In this document: positions 1-8,476 of the stretch, one piece after another
How the letters are laid out: each line of letters starts with the position of its first letter
How positions within the stretch are numbered: the stretch's first letter is position 1
Source: Phaeodactylibacter sp.
GTDB taxonomy: Bacteria; Bacteroidota; Bacteroidia; Chitinophagales; Saprospiraceae
Reading direction: 5' to 3'
DNA length: 64,000 nt
NCBI RefSeq assembly: GCF_022763345.1
Contig: NZ_JALEGS010000055.1
Span: 33,766 to 97,765 of the forward strand
Notes under the pieces: generated by a model
Told to the model about the DNA's origin: nothing
The model's database searches: none
What the model saw: the letters and a program-made list of their open reading frames with translations, nothing else
Made by a program: the position numbers and the translations under genes

Positions 1-254
1 TAAGGCTCAATGGGTACGCTCAGGCCTGGCAACTGAGCCAAAAGAAAGCTAATCCGCGAGGAGCAGCTTCCTCTAAGCTCCTCATCAGTGAATTGTACAA
101 AAAAATGACAGTAGCCCTTTGCAACTGCTTAGGGGAAAAGCAATATCTTGATGATGACTTTAACCGGTCGCAGGCAGATGCACTTAGCAGCACTATTTAC
201 TCTGGCACATCTGAAATTCAAAAACAAATCATAGCTCAGTCGATAGGGCTGTAA
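1..254 (+). CDS. acyl-CoA dehydrogenase, C-terminal fragment
   Basis: The reading frame is open from base 3 to the TAA at 252-254, and its start lies left of the window. The last residues include IYSGTSEIQKQIIAQSIGL, the typical C-terminal end of acyl-CoA dehydrogenases, in which the GTSEIQ stretch contacts FAD. The family removes two hydrogens from acyl-CoA or acyl-carrier-protein thioesters. The stop is 12 bp before the halogenase-like gene on the same strand, so the two are probably co-transcribed. Substrate cannot be judged from this fragment. Fatty-acid oxidation is the default reading. A carrier-protein-bound substrate, as in prolyl-carrier dehydrogenases, is possible because of the neighbour. 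Confidence 0.85.
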   Translation, partial: RLNGYAQAWQLSQKKANPRGAASSKLLISELYKKMTVALCNCLGEKQYLDDDFNRSQADALSSTIYSGTSEIQKQIIAQSIGL

Positions 255-266
255 AACCATCTCATC

Positions 267-1601
267 ATGAACACTTCAGCAGACATCATCATTATTGGAG
301 GCGGGCCAAGTGGTTCGTCCACAGCAACTTACCTCGCCCGTCTTGGATATGACGTTCTTGTGCTGGAAAAAGAGCATTTCCCACGCGAACACGTTGGCGA
401 GTCCATGCTTCCCTTCACTTACGACCTCTTTGAAGAACTGGGTTTGCTGGAAGAAATGAAAGCCCGCTTTACCCGAAAGCCAGGTGTCACGTTTTCCAAT
501 ACGGATGCCAGCCAGGAGTCACATTGGTGTTTCAACCGGGTCATTGATGGTCCGCAGGCCCTTTCCTTTCATGCCCGCCGTGCCCACTTTGACGATCTGT
601 TGCTGAGAAACAGTGAAAAGAATGGCGCCACCGTTATCGAGGGCGCAGCAGTAACGGCTGTGGATTTTGAGCCGCAGGGCGTCAAAGTCACTGTTGAAAT
701 TGATCACGGTGCCCCGCAAATATTTGAAGCCCGCTTTTTGGTGGATGCCAGTGGGCAGAATGCTTTTGTCGCACGAAAACTCGGCACACAAAAGCCATTT
801 AAGCGGCTAAATGTGCGGCAAGCGCTATCGGCGCACTGGGTAGATACGAAGCTCGACGCCAGTCTGGCTAATGGCAACATCAAAATTGTCCACCTGGGCG
901 GCGAAAAGCTGGGCTGGATCTGGATGATCCCGATCAAAGACAGCTTGAGCATCGGTGTGGCGCTCAATATGAGCTATGCCAAACAGGAGCGCAAGCGGCT
1001 GATGGCCGAGCACGGGCGTGATGGCTGGGAAAAAGCCCTCTATTTACAGGAAGTGCAGTCTTCGCCGGCAGTAATGTCTGTCCTGAAGGGTGCCAAAATG
1101 ATCGACGAAGTAGCCAGTAATGGTGATTTTTCCTATTACAGCGAGAAAAAATTTGATGATCAGTTTGCCATCGTTGGCGATGCCAGCGGCTTCCTCGATC
1201 CCATCTTCTCCAGCGGCATCTACCTGGGTATGATGAGTGCGAAGCTGGTTTCAGGCGGGATTGATGAAATGCTGAAAGGCAATGGCAAAGGGCGCCTTGA
1301 AGAGGCTTACAAGGATATTTCCGGCGGCTATCAGGTGGTGGAAGAACTCATTTGTACCTTTTATGAGCCTAACTCCATTGCCTTCTCTGACATTACGGTA
1401 GACCGGAACTTTGGCTTCAGGAAGTTTGAAACCGCCTACTCCATACTGCACCTGATCCTAGCCGGTGATTTCTTTAAGAACCATGAGCGGTACCTTAAGG
1501 CAATATCTACGCTCAAAAGTGCAGAGATGATCGAGAAATTTAAAAGCCTGACCGGTCATGGTGAAGAGGCTAAAATGAACGAGGTATGCCTAATGCCCTA
1601 G
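267..1601 (+). CDS. flavin-dependent halogenase-like FAD oxidoreductase
   Basis: This 444-residue protein has an N-terminal FAD-binding motif GGGPSGS (residues 11-17), the HVGESMLP stretch (42-49) and FTRKPGVTF (68-76). The Lys at 71 aligns by eye with the lysine that guides hypohalous acid in flavin-dependent halogenases. WIWMIP (217-222) matches the family signature WxWxIP. A second flavin motif GDASGFLDPIFSSG lies at 304-317. The pattern resembles the phenol/pyrrole branch (PltA, CmlS) more than tryptophan halogenases. It would need reduced FAD from a separate reductase, and none is visible here. It follows the acyl-CoA dehydrogenase by 12 bp. Relatives in the wider geranylgeranyl-reductase-like group do not halogenate, so halogenase activity is likely but not certain. 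Confidence 0.75.
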   Translation: MNTSADIIIIGGGPSGSSTATYLARLGYDVLVLEKEHFPREHVGESMLPFTYDLFEELGLLEEMKARFTRKPGVTFSNTDASQESHWCFNRVIDGPQALSFHARRAHFDDLLLRNSEKNGATVIEGAAVTAVDFEPQGVKVTVEIDHGAPQIFEARFLVDASGQNAFVARKLGTQKPFKRLNVRQALSAHWVDTKLDASLANGNIKIVHLGGEKLGWIWMIPIKDSLSIGVALNMSYAKQERKRLMAEHGRDGWEKALYLQEVQSSPAVMSVLKGAKMIDEVASNGDFSYYSEKKFDDQFAIVGDASGFLDPIFSSGIYLGMMSAKLVSGGIDEMLKGNGKGRLEEAYKDISGGYQVVEELICTFYEPNSIAFSDITVDRNFGFRKFETAYSILHLILAGDFFKNHERYLKAISTLKSAEMIEKFKSLTGHGEEAKMNEVCLMP

Positions 1602-1656
1602 TAGACAATATCTCAATGAAAGAGGAGATACTAGCAAAAATCCTCATCGTATTCGG

Positions 1657-1684
1657 TTTGATTGCTAGGAATTGAGTTATTTTG
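1657..1684 (+). promoter_or_regulatory. possible Bacteroidota promoter for the small lipoprotein gene
   Basis: TTTG at 1657-1660 is followed after 17 bases by TATTTTG at 1678-1684. The latter is one base shorter than the TAnnTTTG consensus. A start near 1690 would give a leader of about 30 bases to the ATG at 1720, and it supports that start over the upstream ATG at 1672. The match is imperfect. Confidence 0.35.
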
Positions 1685-1719
1685 ATGCTCATTTAATCAT
1701 CCATACAAAATCAAAGATA

Positions 1720-2103
1720 ATGAAGAAGTCATTAATCTTGTTTTCTGCATTTATGCTGGGCATTTTTCTTGTGTCCTGCTCAGAAGGTGCACCAGACAAC
1801 AATAGTAAAACAGAAACAACAGCTAGTACAGAGTCAACTAATGACAAGCCTAATCCTGATAAGGCTCAAATTGCCATTCCTGAGGACCAATCTACAGAGG
1901 ATTTCGTTTTTGACAAACTCAAGAAAGGATTTGACAGACGGGGGATTAAGTTATCTGCAGATCAAGAAACAGCCTTAAAGCAACTAATACGTGAAAACGA
2001 CCTAACAGCAGAAAATCTTAAAGCGAAAAGAGCAGAGATATTCCAGAAGGTGCAAACAGAAATCCTGACGGATGAACAAAAGGCTTCAATAAAAAAGAGG
2101 TAA
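1720..2103 (+). CDS. small LTxxQ-type lipoprotein
   Basis: The protein has 127 residues. I chose the ATG at 1720 over 1672 because it begins MKKSLILFSAFMLGIFLVSC, a lipoprotein signal peptide ending in a lipobox cysteine. A low-complexity Ser/Thr/Asn linker follows. The C-terminal half is a charged helical region with LSADQ and LTDEQ, the LTxxQ motif of Spy/CpxP-like periplasmic proteins, which bind unfolded proteins or metals. Function in this organism is unknown. It is a monocistronic unit between a possible promoter and a strong terminator. The Spy-like reading rests on short motifs only. Confidence 0.75.
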   Translation: MKKSLILFSAFMLGIFLVSCSEGAPDNNSKTETTASTESTNDKPNPDKAQIAIPEDQSTEDFVFDKLKKGFDRRGIKLSADQETALKQLIRENDLTAENLKAKRAEIFQKVQTEILTDEQKASIKKR

Positions 2104-2115
2104 TCCAAATACATC

Positions 2116-2156
2116 AAAGAGGGATCAGCTGGCATACTGGCTTTTCCCTCTTTTTT
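2116..2156. terminator. bidirectional rho-independent terminator
   Basis: AAAGAGGGA at 2116-2124 pairs with TCCCTCTTT starting at 2145, and T residues continue to 2156. A-rich sequence on the left gives a T-run for the opposite strand. It lies between the convergent ends of the lipoprotein gene and the large membrane-protein gene. Confidence 0.75.
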
Positions 2157-2170
2157 CTTGGTTGGCCCCA

Positions 2171-5100
2171 CTAATTGATTTCAAACAAAAGATAACTCCC
2201 TCTGTAAACTGTTTCCCCTCTAATACCCGCCCGCCCGGGAATACGATGTTTCCCCAGCGGTACGGTCTCACCGGGTTCGCCCTTCACCACATTATCCGTA
2301 AATATGAGTCGGACTTTGGGGGAGGTGAACAGCATTTGGGAAAAACGCCGGGTTTTTTCTGTGAGGGACTTTTCAGGGGTACGGTCCAGACTAGCCGTAT
2401 TCATATCGAACAGGATATAACGGAACCTCTCTGCTTTGAGTACATCGATAAAAGCATCTTCTTCTCCATCCAGTGCCCGCATTATCTCGTCATATTTGCC
2501 AAGCTGATTGTCCTCCAGTACGCGGCGATCATTGAAATTGATGTGATAGTTGAAGAAAGTGCCTACCCGGTAGACTTTGTCTTCTTCGTTTTGATTGATG
2601 TAATCAATGGCTTCACCAAGATATGGCTTAAAAGATGACAAGGTTTCCGTAGCATTTAAACCTTCCCCAAAAGACCGCAGGGCCGGTTCCTGATAGATTA
2701 GGCCTGCATTTTTGGGAGGCTGCAAAGCAGATATAAAAACTAAAGCATAACTCATTAAAATATAAGCAGCCAGCGTCGCGCCTACTGCCCATGACCGAAC
2801 GTTTCTGTACTCAAAGCCCGTAGACTGCGCTCCATAAACAAGACAAATCATTAAGGTAACCAGCATTGGAAAGCCGTACCAGGTAATGCCGCTGCCAATA
2901 AGCAGCCAAAGTCCACCAAAAGCGATCGTGAATAAAAGCAGATAGCGGACTTTCTCGGCACTGCCTTTCCAGCGGATTTTAAGCAGCCAACCTGTTAAAC
3001 CGCCCAGCAAAAGCAGTGTGGCAAAAACACCGGAGAAAGCCATGTTTGATGCGGCCTCAAATATTGACGCTAATGGCCTTGCAGCAAGCAATAATGTATT
3101 GTTAAAGGGGCCCCATATACCATTCACAAAACTTTCGTAAGCAGGCGGGGCGCTCCGTAATAGTTGTTCCTGCACTACTGTCAACCCTTCTTGATGGTCT
3201 ACCGTCCATACTCCAAGCAAAAACAGGAGTATGGATAGCACAAACAGGGCTAAGTTCGGAATGAGCCTGTTTTTCCCTTCTGAAAACAACAAAATGGGGA
3301 ACAAAACCAGAAATAAAATTCCAATATCGATGTATTGTGACTTCAAAATATTGGTATTCATGGTCAAATCGTAAGGCAGGGAGGCATAAAGGGGCAAACC
3401 TGATTCATACCCCAGATAACGCTGAATCTCCTCCCGCTTTGCCAGAGCGCCGGCTGAGAACAACAAGTCTTCAGTTGGTTCTTCAGCAGCTTCTCCTATC
3501 GTCGGCTCACTGCCATCAAGGTCGGCAAGGCGCAACCGCATCGCCTTAATTTTCTCCTGCTGTTCGGGCAGGATTACTTGTTCTTTCAAAAAGCTCAGGA
3601 GCTGGGTACGGTCCAGATTTTCAGGGCCCGTAACTCCCGACTGCTGCAGGAAGCCTACAATTTGCTCCTGTTGTTTAGAGGAAAGGCTAACATCCTGGTC
3701 AGCAGCACGTTTTTTGATGATCTCCAGTAACCTCTCCGGGTAGCTCACCTCTTGTGATTCGACTTTTATCTGCGGAGTCGGAAAAGGGGCTTCCAGCATC
3801 GTCTGAACCCCCACATTCCCATTGGCAGACAAGTTGCGAATACCCCATGGCGCAAAACACAATAAAGCAGCCCCTCCGGAAAGAAAGAAAGCCCCTAGTA
3901 AGGCTTTAAGGTTTATCCCCTTCATCCATGCCGGCACCAACAGTACAACACCTGTTCCCAAACCAATCAGCCCTGGAACGTAGGGTGCCGTTTCCCCAAA
4001 AGGGAAATAGCCAAAATTATTTCCACCGAACAGGAAAAGTACTCCGGAAAAACCAGTAACGATACTCATCGCCAGCCAATAATTTCCAAGCCGGTAGCCA
4101 ATCACGGTAAAAAGGGCCACAATACCGAGTAAGCCGGTGTACTTAATGCCAAAGGCGAAGCCCAGCAGCCACCCTGTGAGTAGCAGCATCCACTGAGTTG
4201 CCGAAAGGCCGAAGGGCAGCTTGGCGGAAGGTCCATCCGTAGTATCAGGCTTGGCAGTCCCCGTCCAGAACTCAATCAGCATAAGGACTGCCGCCAGGGT
4301 GATGAAGGTAAAACCCAGGTCCACTTTCTCATCGTAAAGGTAGTGAAAACTGAGGCTGGGGTTTAAGGCCAGCAGCCCAACAGCTGCCCAGGACCAGCTT
4401 CTGCTCAAGAGGAGCCGGGCTAACCTAAATGCAGCCAACAGCACCAGTAGGAAGGAAAAATGCGCAATGCCGATTGAAAATACCGCTTTCCCGAACAGCA
4501 CCTCTCCAAGACTAAGGACAAGTTGCCAGTAGTAGGCCTGCCCGCCTTCGATCAGCCCTTTGTAATCAATGATTAGCTGAGTGGTATTCATATACAAAGC
4601 TGCACCATCAAAGCCAGTGGGAAAGGGCTTGACCGCTCCAATCCCATTGACTGCAAGCGTACTCAGCAGAAAGAATATTGGCAGCTGCATCCACCGATTT
4701 TTGTATTTATAGGCTTGCCGTTTTAGTAAAGTACCCTGCCAGAGACTCCAAACCTCCCGGTAACGCCACCCTAAAACCCCAAGGGCCATAATTCCGGCAA
4801 CCATAGGAGTGAGTTGATGAACAGCCCCCAGTAAAAATACCACTATCCCGATAAAACTAGTACCGATAGCAACCCGGAGCAGGCTTGTGGTGCCTTTTGA
4901 GAGACGGTTGGACAGGAAAGATACTCCTGGCTGACCGGCTACGTAGGCCAGGGTGTAAAGCAAAAACAAACCGCCGTGTACCAGAACATTTATCCCCAAA
5001 AAGCGCCAAAGCCCGGCCGGGGTATCAAAAATGCTGTACCGGTTGTTGAATACAAGCATCGTGACCACCTGAAAGAGTAAAAACAATCCGTAGACCTGAA

Positions 5101-5332
5101 GTCCATTCACCTTACGGGTCCGGCCAGATTTCCCGCTGAAAACCCACCAGGCCCAGGCGCCTGCTGCAATGACGGTGTTGGCAGCAATCAGGTCTGTATT
5201 GGGTATCATCACCAGGCTGGTAAAGTAATAAGGATGAAACCCCAGGTAAGCAATTAGCACCAACAGCACCCAGATGATACTGAATACGCTGATTAGGGTA
5301 CGGTTGGGGGTTTGTGATACTGGAGTTTTCAT
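2171..5332 (-). CDS. large polytopic membrane protein, GT-C-like glycosyltransferase
   Basis: This 1053-residue protein has about 18-20 hydrophobic segments. An early extracytoplasmic loop carries GFDGAALYMN, with an acidic residue where GT-C enzymes keep their catalytic Asp. Further on, APWGIRNLSANGN resembles the PWxxRNxxxxGNP element of ArnT/PMT-like transferases. A charged loop of about 150 residues follows, then more membrane segments and a soluble C-terminal domain. Such enzymes use polyprenyl-phosphate sugars outside the inner membrane. It shares its strand with the sulfotransferase-GT fusion, with a 34 bp gap, and sits at the edge of the sulfated-glycan locus. It is at the upper end of the usual size range. 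Enzyme class is inferred from topology and short motifs, so a transport or scaffold role is possible. Confidence 0.6.
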   Translation of the reverse strand: MKTPVSQTPNRTLISVFSIIWVLLVLIAYLGFHPYYFTSLVMIPNTDLIAANTVIAAGAWAWWVFSGKSGRTRKVNGLQVYGLFLLFQVVTMLVFNNRYSIFDTPAGLWRFLGINVLVHGGLFLLYTLAYVAGQPGVSFLSNRLSKGTTSLLRVAIGTSFIGIVVFLLGAVHQLTPMVAGIMALGVLGWRYREVWSLWQGTLLKRQAYKYKNRWMQLPIFFLLSTLAVNGIGAVKPFPTGFDGAALYMNTTQLIIDYKGLIEGGQAYYWQLVLSLGEVLFGKAVFSIGIAHFSFLLVLLAAFRLARLLLSRSWSWAAVGLLALNPSLSFHYLYDEKVDLGFTFITLAAVLMLIEFWTGTAKPDTTDGPSAKLPFGLSATQWMLLLTGWLLGFAFGIKYTGLLGIVALFTVIGYRLGNYWLAMSIVTGFSGVLFLFGGNNFGYFPFGETAPYVPGLIGLGTGVVLLVPAWMKGINLKALLGAFFLSGGAALLCFAPWGIRNLSANGNVGVQTMLEAPFPTPQIKVESQEVSYPERLLEIIKKRAADQDVSLSSKQQEQIVGFLQQSGVTGPENLDRTQLLSFLKEQVILPEQQEKIKAMRLRLADLDGSEPTIGEAAEEPTEDLLFSAGALAKREEIQRYLGYESGLPLYASLPYDLTMNTNILKSQYIDIGILFLVLFPILLFSEGKNRLIPNLALFVLSILLFLLGVWTVDHQEGLTVVQEQLLRSAPPAYESFVNGIWGPFNNTLLLAARPLASIFEAASNMAFSGVFATLLLLGGLTGWLLKIRWKGSAEKVRYLLLFTIAFGGLWLLIGSGITWYGFPMLVTLMICLVYGAQSTGFEYRNVRSWAVGATLAAYILMSYALVFISALQPPKNAGLIYQEPALRSFGEGLNATETLSSFKPYLGEAIDYINQNEEDKVYRVGTFFNYHINFNDRRVLEDNQLGKYDEIMRALDGEEDAFIDVLKAERFRYILFDMNTASLDRTPEKSLTEKTRRFSQMLFTSPKVRLIFTDNVVKGEPGETVPLGKHRIPGRAGIRGETVYRGSYLLFEIN

Positions 5333-5366
5333 ACTTGTTTAATATTTGGGAGCTTGTCGTTGATTT

Positions 5367-7385
5367 TTATTTTCGGGCTTGCTGGTAGGTCAAAAAGGTT
5401 TCATAGGCCGTTCGCAGCCAGGAGAACCCCCTGGCCCGGCGCAGGGCGGTCTTTCTCAGAGCGGCTTCATCGGCGCGTAGTATCTGTTCCATACCTGCCC
5501 GGATGGCTTCTATACTTCCTGCATCCACGCCAATCCCTCCATCTCTTACGACCTCGGGCATGGAGCTGTTGTCGCCATACAGCACCGGCGTACCGCAAAG
5601 CATAGCCTCCAGTGGCGGCAGGCCAAACCCTTCGTAATGGGCCACATAACACAAGGCTTTTGCACCTGAGTACAACGCAGCAAGGTCCTCATCTTCTACA
5701 TAACCGGTAAAATAGATGGAGGAAGCATAAGGATGCTCCCTGTCGTAAAGAGCGTCCACCTTCCAGCCGCGTTTTCCGCACACCACAAAGGTTAAGTCTT
5801 CGTAGGCTCCTCCGGTAGATTTAAGCTGAATGAAAGCGGCGAGGGTATTAGCAAGGTTTTTCCGTGGCTCTATAGTTGAAAGGCTCACCAGATAGGGGCC
5901 TTCCGGTATTCGGTACCGGTCCCGGACAAGCCTGAGGTGTGCGGGGTCCTTTATAGGATGGAATAAATCACCGTTTGCGGCTTCATAAACCACCTGCACA
6001 TCGTTCTCCCGAATCGAGTACTGATGGAGAATATCCTGTTTTGTAGCGTTGGAGACCGCTATTATCCGGGCATTCACCTTTTGCAGGAACCGCATTCCAG
6101 CTTCAGAAAGCTTAATGTTATGCCTTTCGTGAAATTCAGGAAAGACCAAATGTGTCAGATCGTGTACGGTCCCAACGACTGGCAACTTAAAGTGTTTAAT
6201 AAAAAAGTAGTTCTGAGGCAGTGGGATATGAACCAGGTCGTAGGATTGAATAATACGCTTTCGCTCTGCCCGTGAGCGGAAGCGCCTGATATTGATGCTC
6301 AGCCAATGCAGGATAGAACGGGCAGGCGACCTTGTGTACAACCGCCGCATCGGTTCGTATATGGACAGGGGGATATTATTGGCAAGCCACCCCTTAAACT
6401 GAAGCAAAAGGCTTTCATATCCGGAGAGTGCCTCTTCCTGAAGAAAGTCTTCATCCGTGACTTCATTTTCTATGCCTGATTCGACCTCCTTGTTGAGCAT
6501 TTCAATTACCGCATCTAAAGGTCTAATGGTATCTCCTATCATGCAATCGACGGTAAAAAAAGTGGGTAGCTGAAACTGCAATGCCTGCAATGCCTGTAGT
6601 AGCTCTACCTGATACCTGCGGACTCCATCCATAGTTGCATCTGAAAGCTTATTGGCTTCCATTAATACCCTTACCGGTGTCAGGGATTTTCCGGGCTCGT
6701 GTCCTCGCCAATAATCAAAATGCTCCAAGGTTTTGCCGTGGAGCTCGTAGACCAAAGGCAGCAGGGTGGCAGGCATTTCTTCTTTCCATGCCCCTGCCCG
6801 CCCCTTCCTGAAGTTCTTTTGGGCCAATGCAGCCACTTCTTCTTCCTGTGCCAAAAAGGTAGCCCCGCTTCCGTACTGAGGCTGTCCAAACTTCAACTTC
6901 TCAAAGGTTGGCAATCTTTCCCGGTTGGGCTCAGGTAAGTCCACCACTTTTCGGAGTTTTTCCACTTCGCGAAGCGGATCTTCAATCAAGTCCTCATACC
7001 GGATAATAACATCCGCTTCAGCCGTCCATTGCTTCACATTTTCGGACCAGCCACCGAAGTAGCTGCCCCCAAGCGCGAGGGTTGCCTCCAGCAGGTTGGT
7101 GTAGAAATCCGTACCCGGTTCTATAATATCTTTTCGGTGGTGGGCCAGAGAAACGAGCGCATCCCGCCCATCGCGAACAAGGTATACCTTGGGCGCGGCG
7201 CGGTGTTCCTCCGGCAACTGATCCGGCAGCAGGTGGGTTTTCACAAAGGGATAGGCGGCGTAGTTTTCATCCATCGGATAGTTGTCTTCCCGATGGAACG
7301 TACTTGATTCCAACCCGTAAACTTCAAACAGAATGTTTCTAAAAAAGGTATTGCCCGAACGAGGGAATGAAGCCAGCCATATCAT
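5367..7385 (-). CDS. sulfotransferase-glycosyltransferase family 4 fusion
   Basis: This 672-residue protein contains two complete enzymes. Residues 1-230 form a PAPS-dependent sulfotransferase: the 5'-phosphosulfate loop SFPRSGNTF (6-14), the 3'-phosphate site VRDGRDALVS (70-79) and the C-terminal RKGRAGAWK (193-201) are all present. From about 237 a GT4 (GT-B) enzyme begins: LMEANKLSDATMDGVRRYQ is the N-terminal domain start, VGTVHDLTH (404-412) and LSTIEPRKN (502-510) follow, and YEGFGLPPLEAMLCGTP (584-600) is the nucleotide-sugar site. Both halves should be cytoplasmic. The likely role is to add a sugar and sulfate that or a nearby sugar during glycan assembly. No frameshift or internal stop separates the halves, and all key motifs are intact. 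Confidence 0.9.
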   Translation of the reverse strand: MIWLASFPRSGNTFFRNILFEVYGLESSTFHREDNYPMDENYAAYPFVKTHLLPDQLPEEHRAAPKVYLVRDGRDALVSLAHHRKDIIEPGTDFYTNLLEATLALGGSYFGGWSENVKQWTAEADVIIRYEDLIEDPLREVEKLRKVVDLPEPNRERLPTFEKLKFGQPQYGSGATFLAQEEEVAALAQKNFRKGRAGAWKEEMPATLLPLVYELHGKTLEHFDYWRGHEPGKSLTPVRVLMEANKLSDATMDGVRRYQVELLQALQALQFQLPTFFTVDCMIGDTIRPLDAVIEMLNKEVESGIENEVTDEDFLQEEALSGYESLLLQFKGWLANNIPLSIYEPMRRLYTRSPARSILHWLSINIRRFRSRAERKRIIQSYDLVHIPLPQNYFFIKHFKLPVVGTVHDLTHLVFPEFHERHNIKLSEAGMRFLQKVNARIIAVSNATKQDILHQYSIRENDVQVVYEAANGDLFHPIKDPAHLRLVRDRYRIPEGPYLVSLSTIEPRKNLANTLAAFIQLKSTGGAYEDLTFVVCGKRGWKVDALYDREHPYASSIYFTGYVEDEDLAALYSGAKALCYVAHYEGFGLPPLEAMLCGTPVLYGDNSSMPEVVRDGGIGVDAGSIEAIRAGMEQILRADEAALRKTALRRARGFSWLRTAYETFLTYQQARK

Positions 7386-7456
7386 ATTTCGTGCATCTAT
7401 TTCTGAGCCCTAAGTTAAAAAAGTTAATTTTATGACCTTAAAAATATGGTAAATCT

Positions 7457-8476
7457 ATGGCTGATAAACGCAGAGTACTGTTTCACCGGACCTGGACGAA
7501 GCCCAATGGCGGAACCAGTGGTGGTCAGATGAAGGTGCGTGATGCGTTTGTTCATTTTCAAGCTTCAGAACAGTTTGAGCCTAAGGTCTACTTTCCGCCC
7601 TCAACGCTCTGGGTAGACAATCCGGGCAACGTTTGGCGCCCTTTTCGGAAACAAGGCATTGCCTCATGGTCTGTTTGCCCGGACGATGTGCTCTTCTTTT
7701 CCGGCCATGACTGGAATATCCTTAGCCAAGCTGAACGGGAACACCCGCCTGTCCCCATTCTCAATATCGCCCAGCCAAGGCACACCAATCCGGCGGACAA
7801 AAGGCACGCTTTTTTAAAGCACCCCGCCATCCGCATCGCTAAGAGTTCGATTGGCAAAAAAATACTGGAAGACCACGGCGTCAACGGGCCCGTGTTCCTC
7901 ATACCGGACAGCATTGACTTTACTTTACTCCCTGAGCCTAATCCCAGTCCCGATCTGGATCTCCTCATCGTAGGGTTAAAAAACCCGGGCCTTGCCAAGC
8001 GGCTGGAGCAGCGCCTCCTACGCAAAAACCGATGGCGGTGGCGCAAGTGGAAGATCAAAGCGCAAACCCCTCCCCTGCTGCCTACCCGGCAGGATTTCCT
8101 CCAACTCCTCAACCGGGCAAAGACCGTTGCTTATCTGCCGCTGGATGCCAGCCGGGGCGCAGAAGGGTTCTACCTGCCGGCCCTGGAAGGCATGTACCTG
8201 GAGAAGCTCGTCATCTGTCCCTACGCTGTTGGGAATATTGATTTTTGCATTCCTGAGAAGACCTGCATACAGCCGGAGTACAACGAGGAGGCCATCTTGG
8301 AAGCCATCCTGCGGGCGCTCCGAATGCCGGACAACGAGCGGCAGGCTTTCATTCGGCAAGCCAAGGCCATCACCGCCAACCACGACATCAAAAAGGAAAA
8401 ACAATCCATGCTGGACCTGCTGCACCAGACAGATGCGCTTTGGGCAGATCAATCGCTTTTCGAATATGGACAATAA
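7457..8476 (+). CDS. GT-B-like glycosyltransferase, copy A of a paralogous pair
   Basis: This 339-residue protein has no recognisable signal or membrane segment. It begins RVLFHRTWTKPNGGTSGGQM. The second half carries LLIVGLKNP (169-177) and GAEGFYLPALEGM (234-246), the latter close to the EGFGLPALEAM nucleotide-sugar motif of GT4 enzymes. It is closely paralogous to the minus-strand gene at 19023-20042. Shared elements include the GGTSGGQxKVRDAF start, NIAQPR, FLKHPAIRIAKSS, GVNGPVF and VICPYAVGN. Its last 11 bases overlap the next gene, a sulfotransferase, suggesting translational coupling. The first-half sequence is unlike common GT4 enzymes, and donor and acceptor are unknown. Confidence 0.7.
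   Translation: MADKRRVLFHRTWTKPNGGTSGGQMKVRDAFVHFQASEQFEPKVYFPPSTLWVDNPGNVWRPFRKQGIASWSVCPDDVLFFSGHDWNILSQAEREHPPVPILNIAQPRHTNPADKRHAFLKHPAIRIAKSSIGKKILEDHGVNGPVFLIPDSIDFTLLPEPNPSPDLDLLIVGLKNPGLAKRLEQRLLRKNRWRWRKWKIKAQTPPLLPTRQDFLQLLNRAKTVAYLPLDASRGAEGFYLPALEGMYLEKLVICPYAVGNIDFCIPEKTCIQPEYNEEAILEAILRALRMPDNERQAFIRQAKAITANHDIKKEKQSMLDLLHQTDALWADQSLFEYGQ

Noticed and set aside
7992..8465. Upstream extension of the copy A sulfotransferase frame
   Set aside because: It lies in another frame of the glycosyltransferase gene, is rich in Ser/Pro/Arg, and is absent from the paralogue. The ATG at 8466 fits the family.
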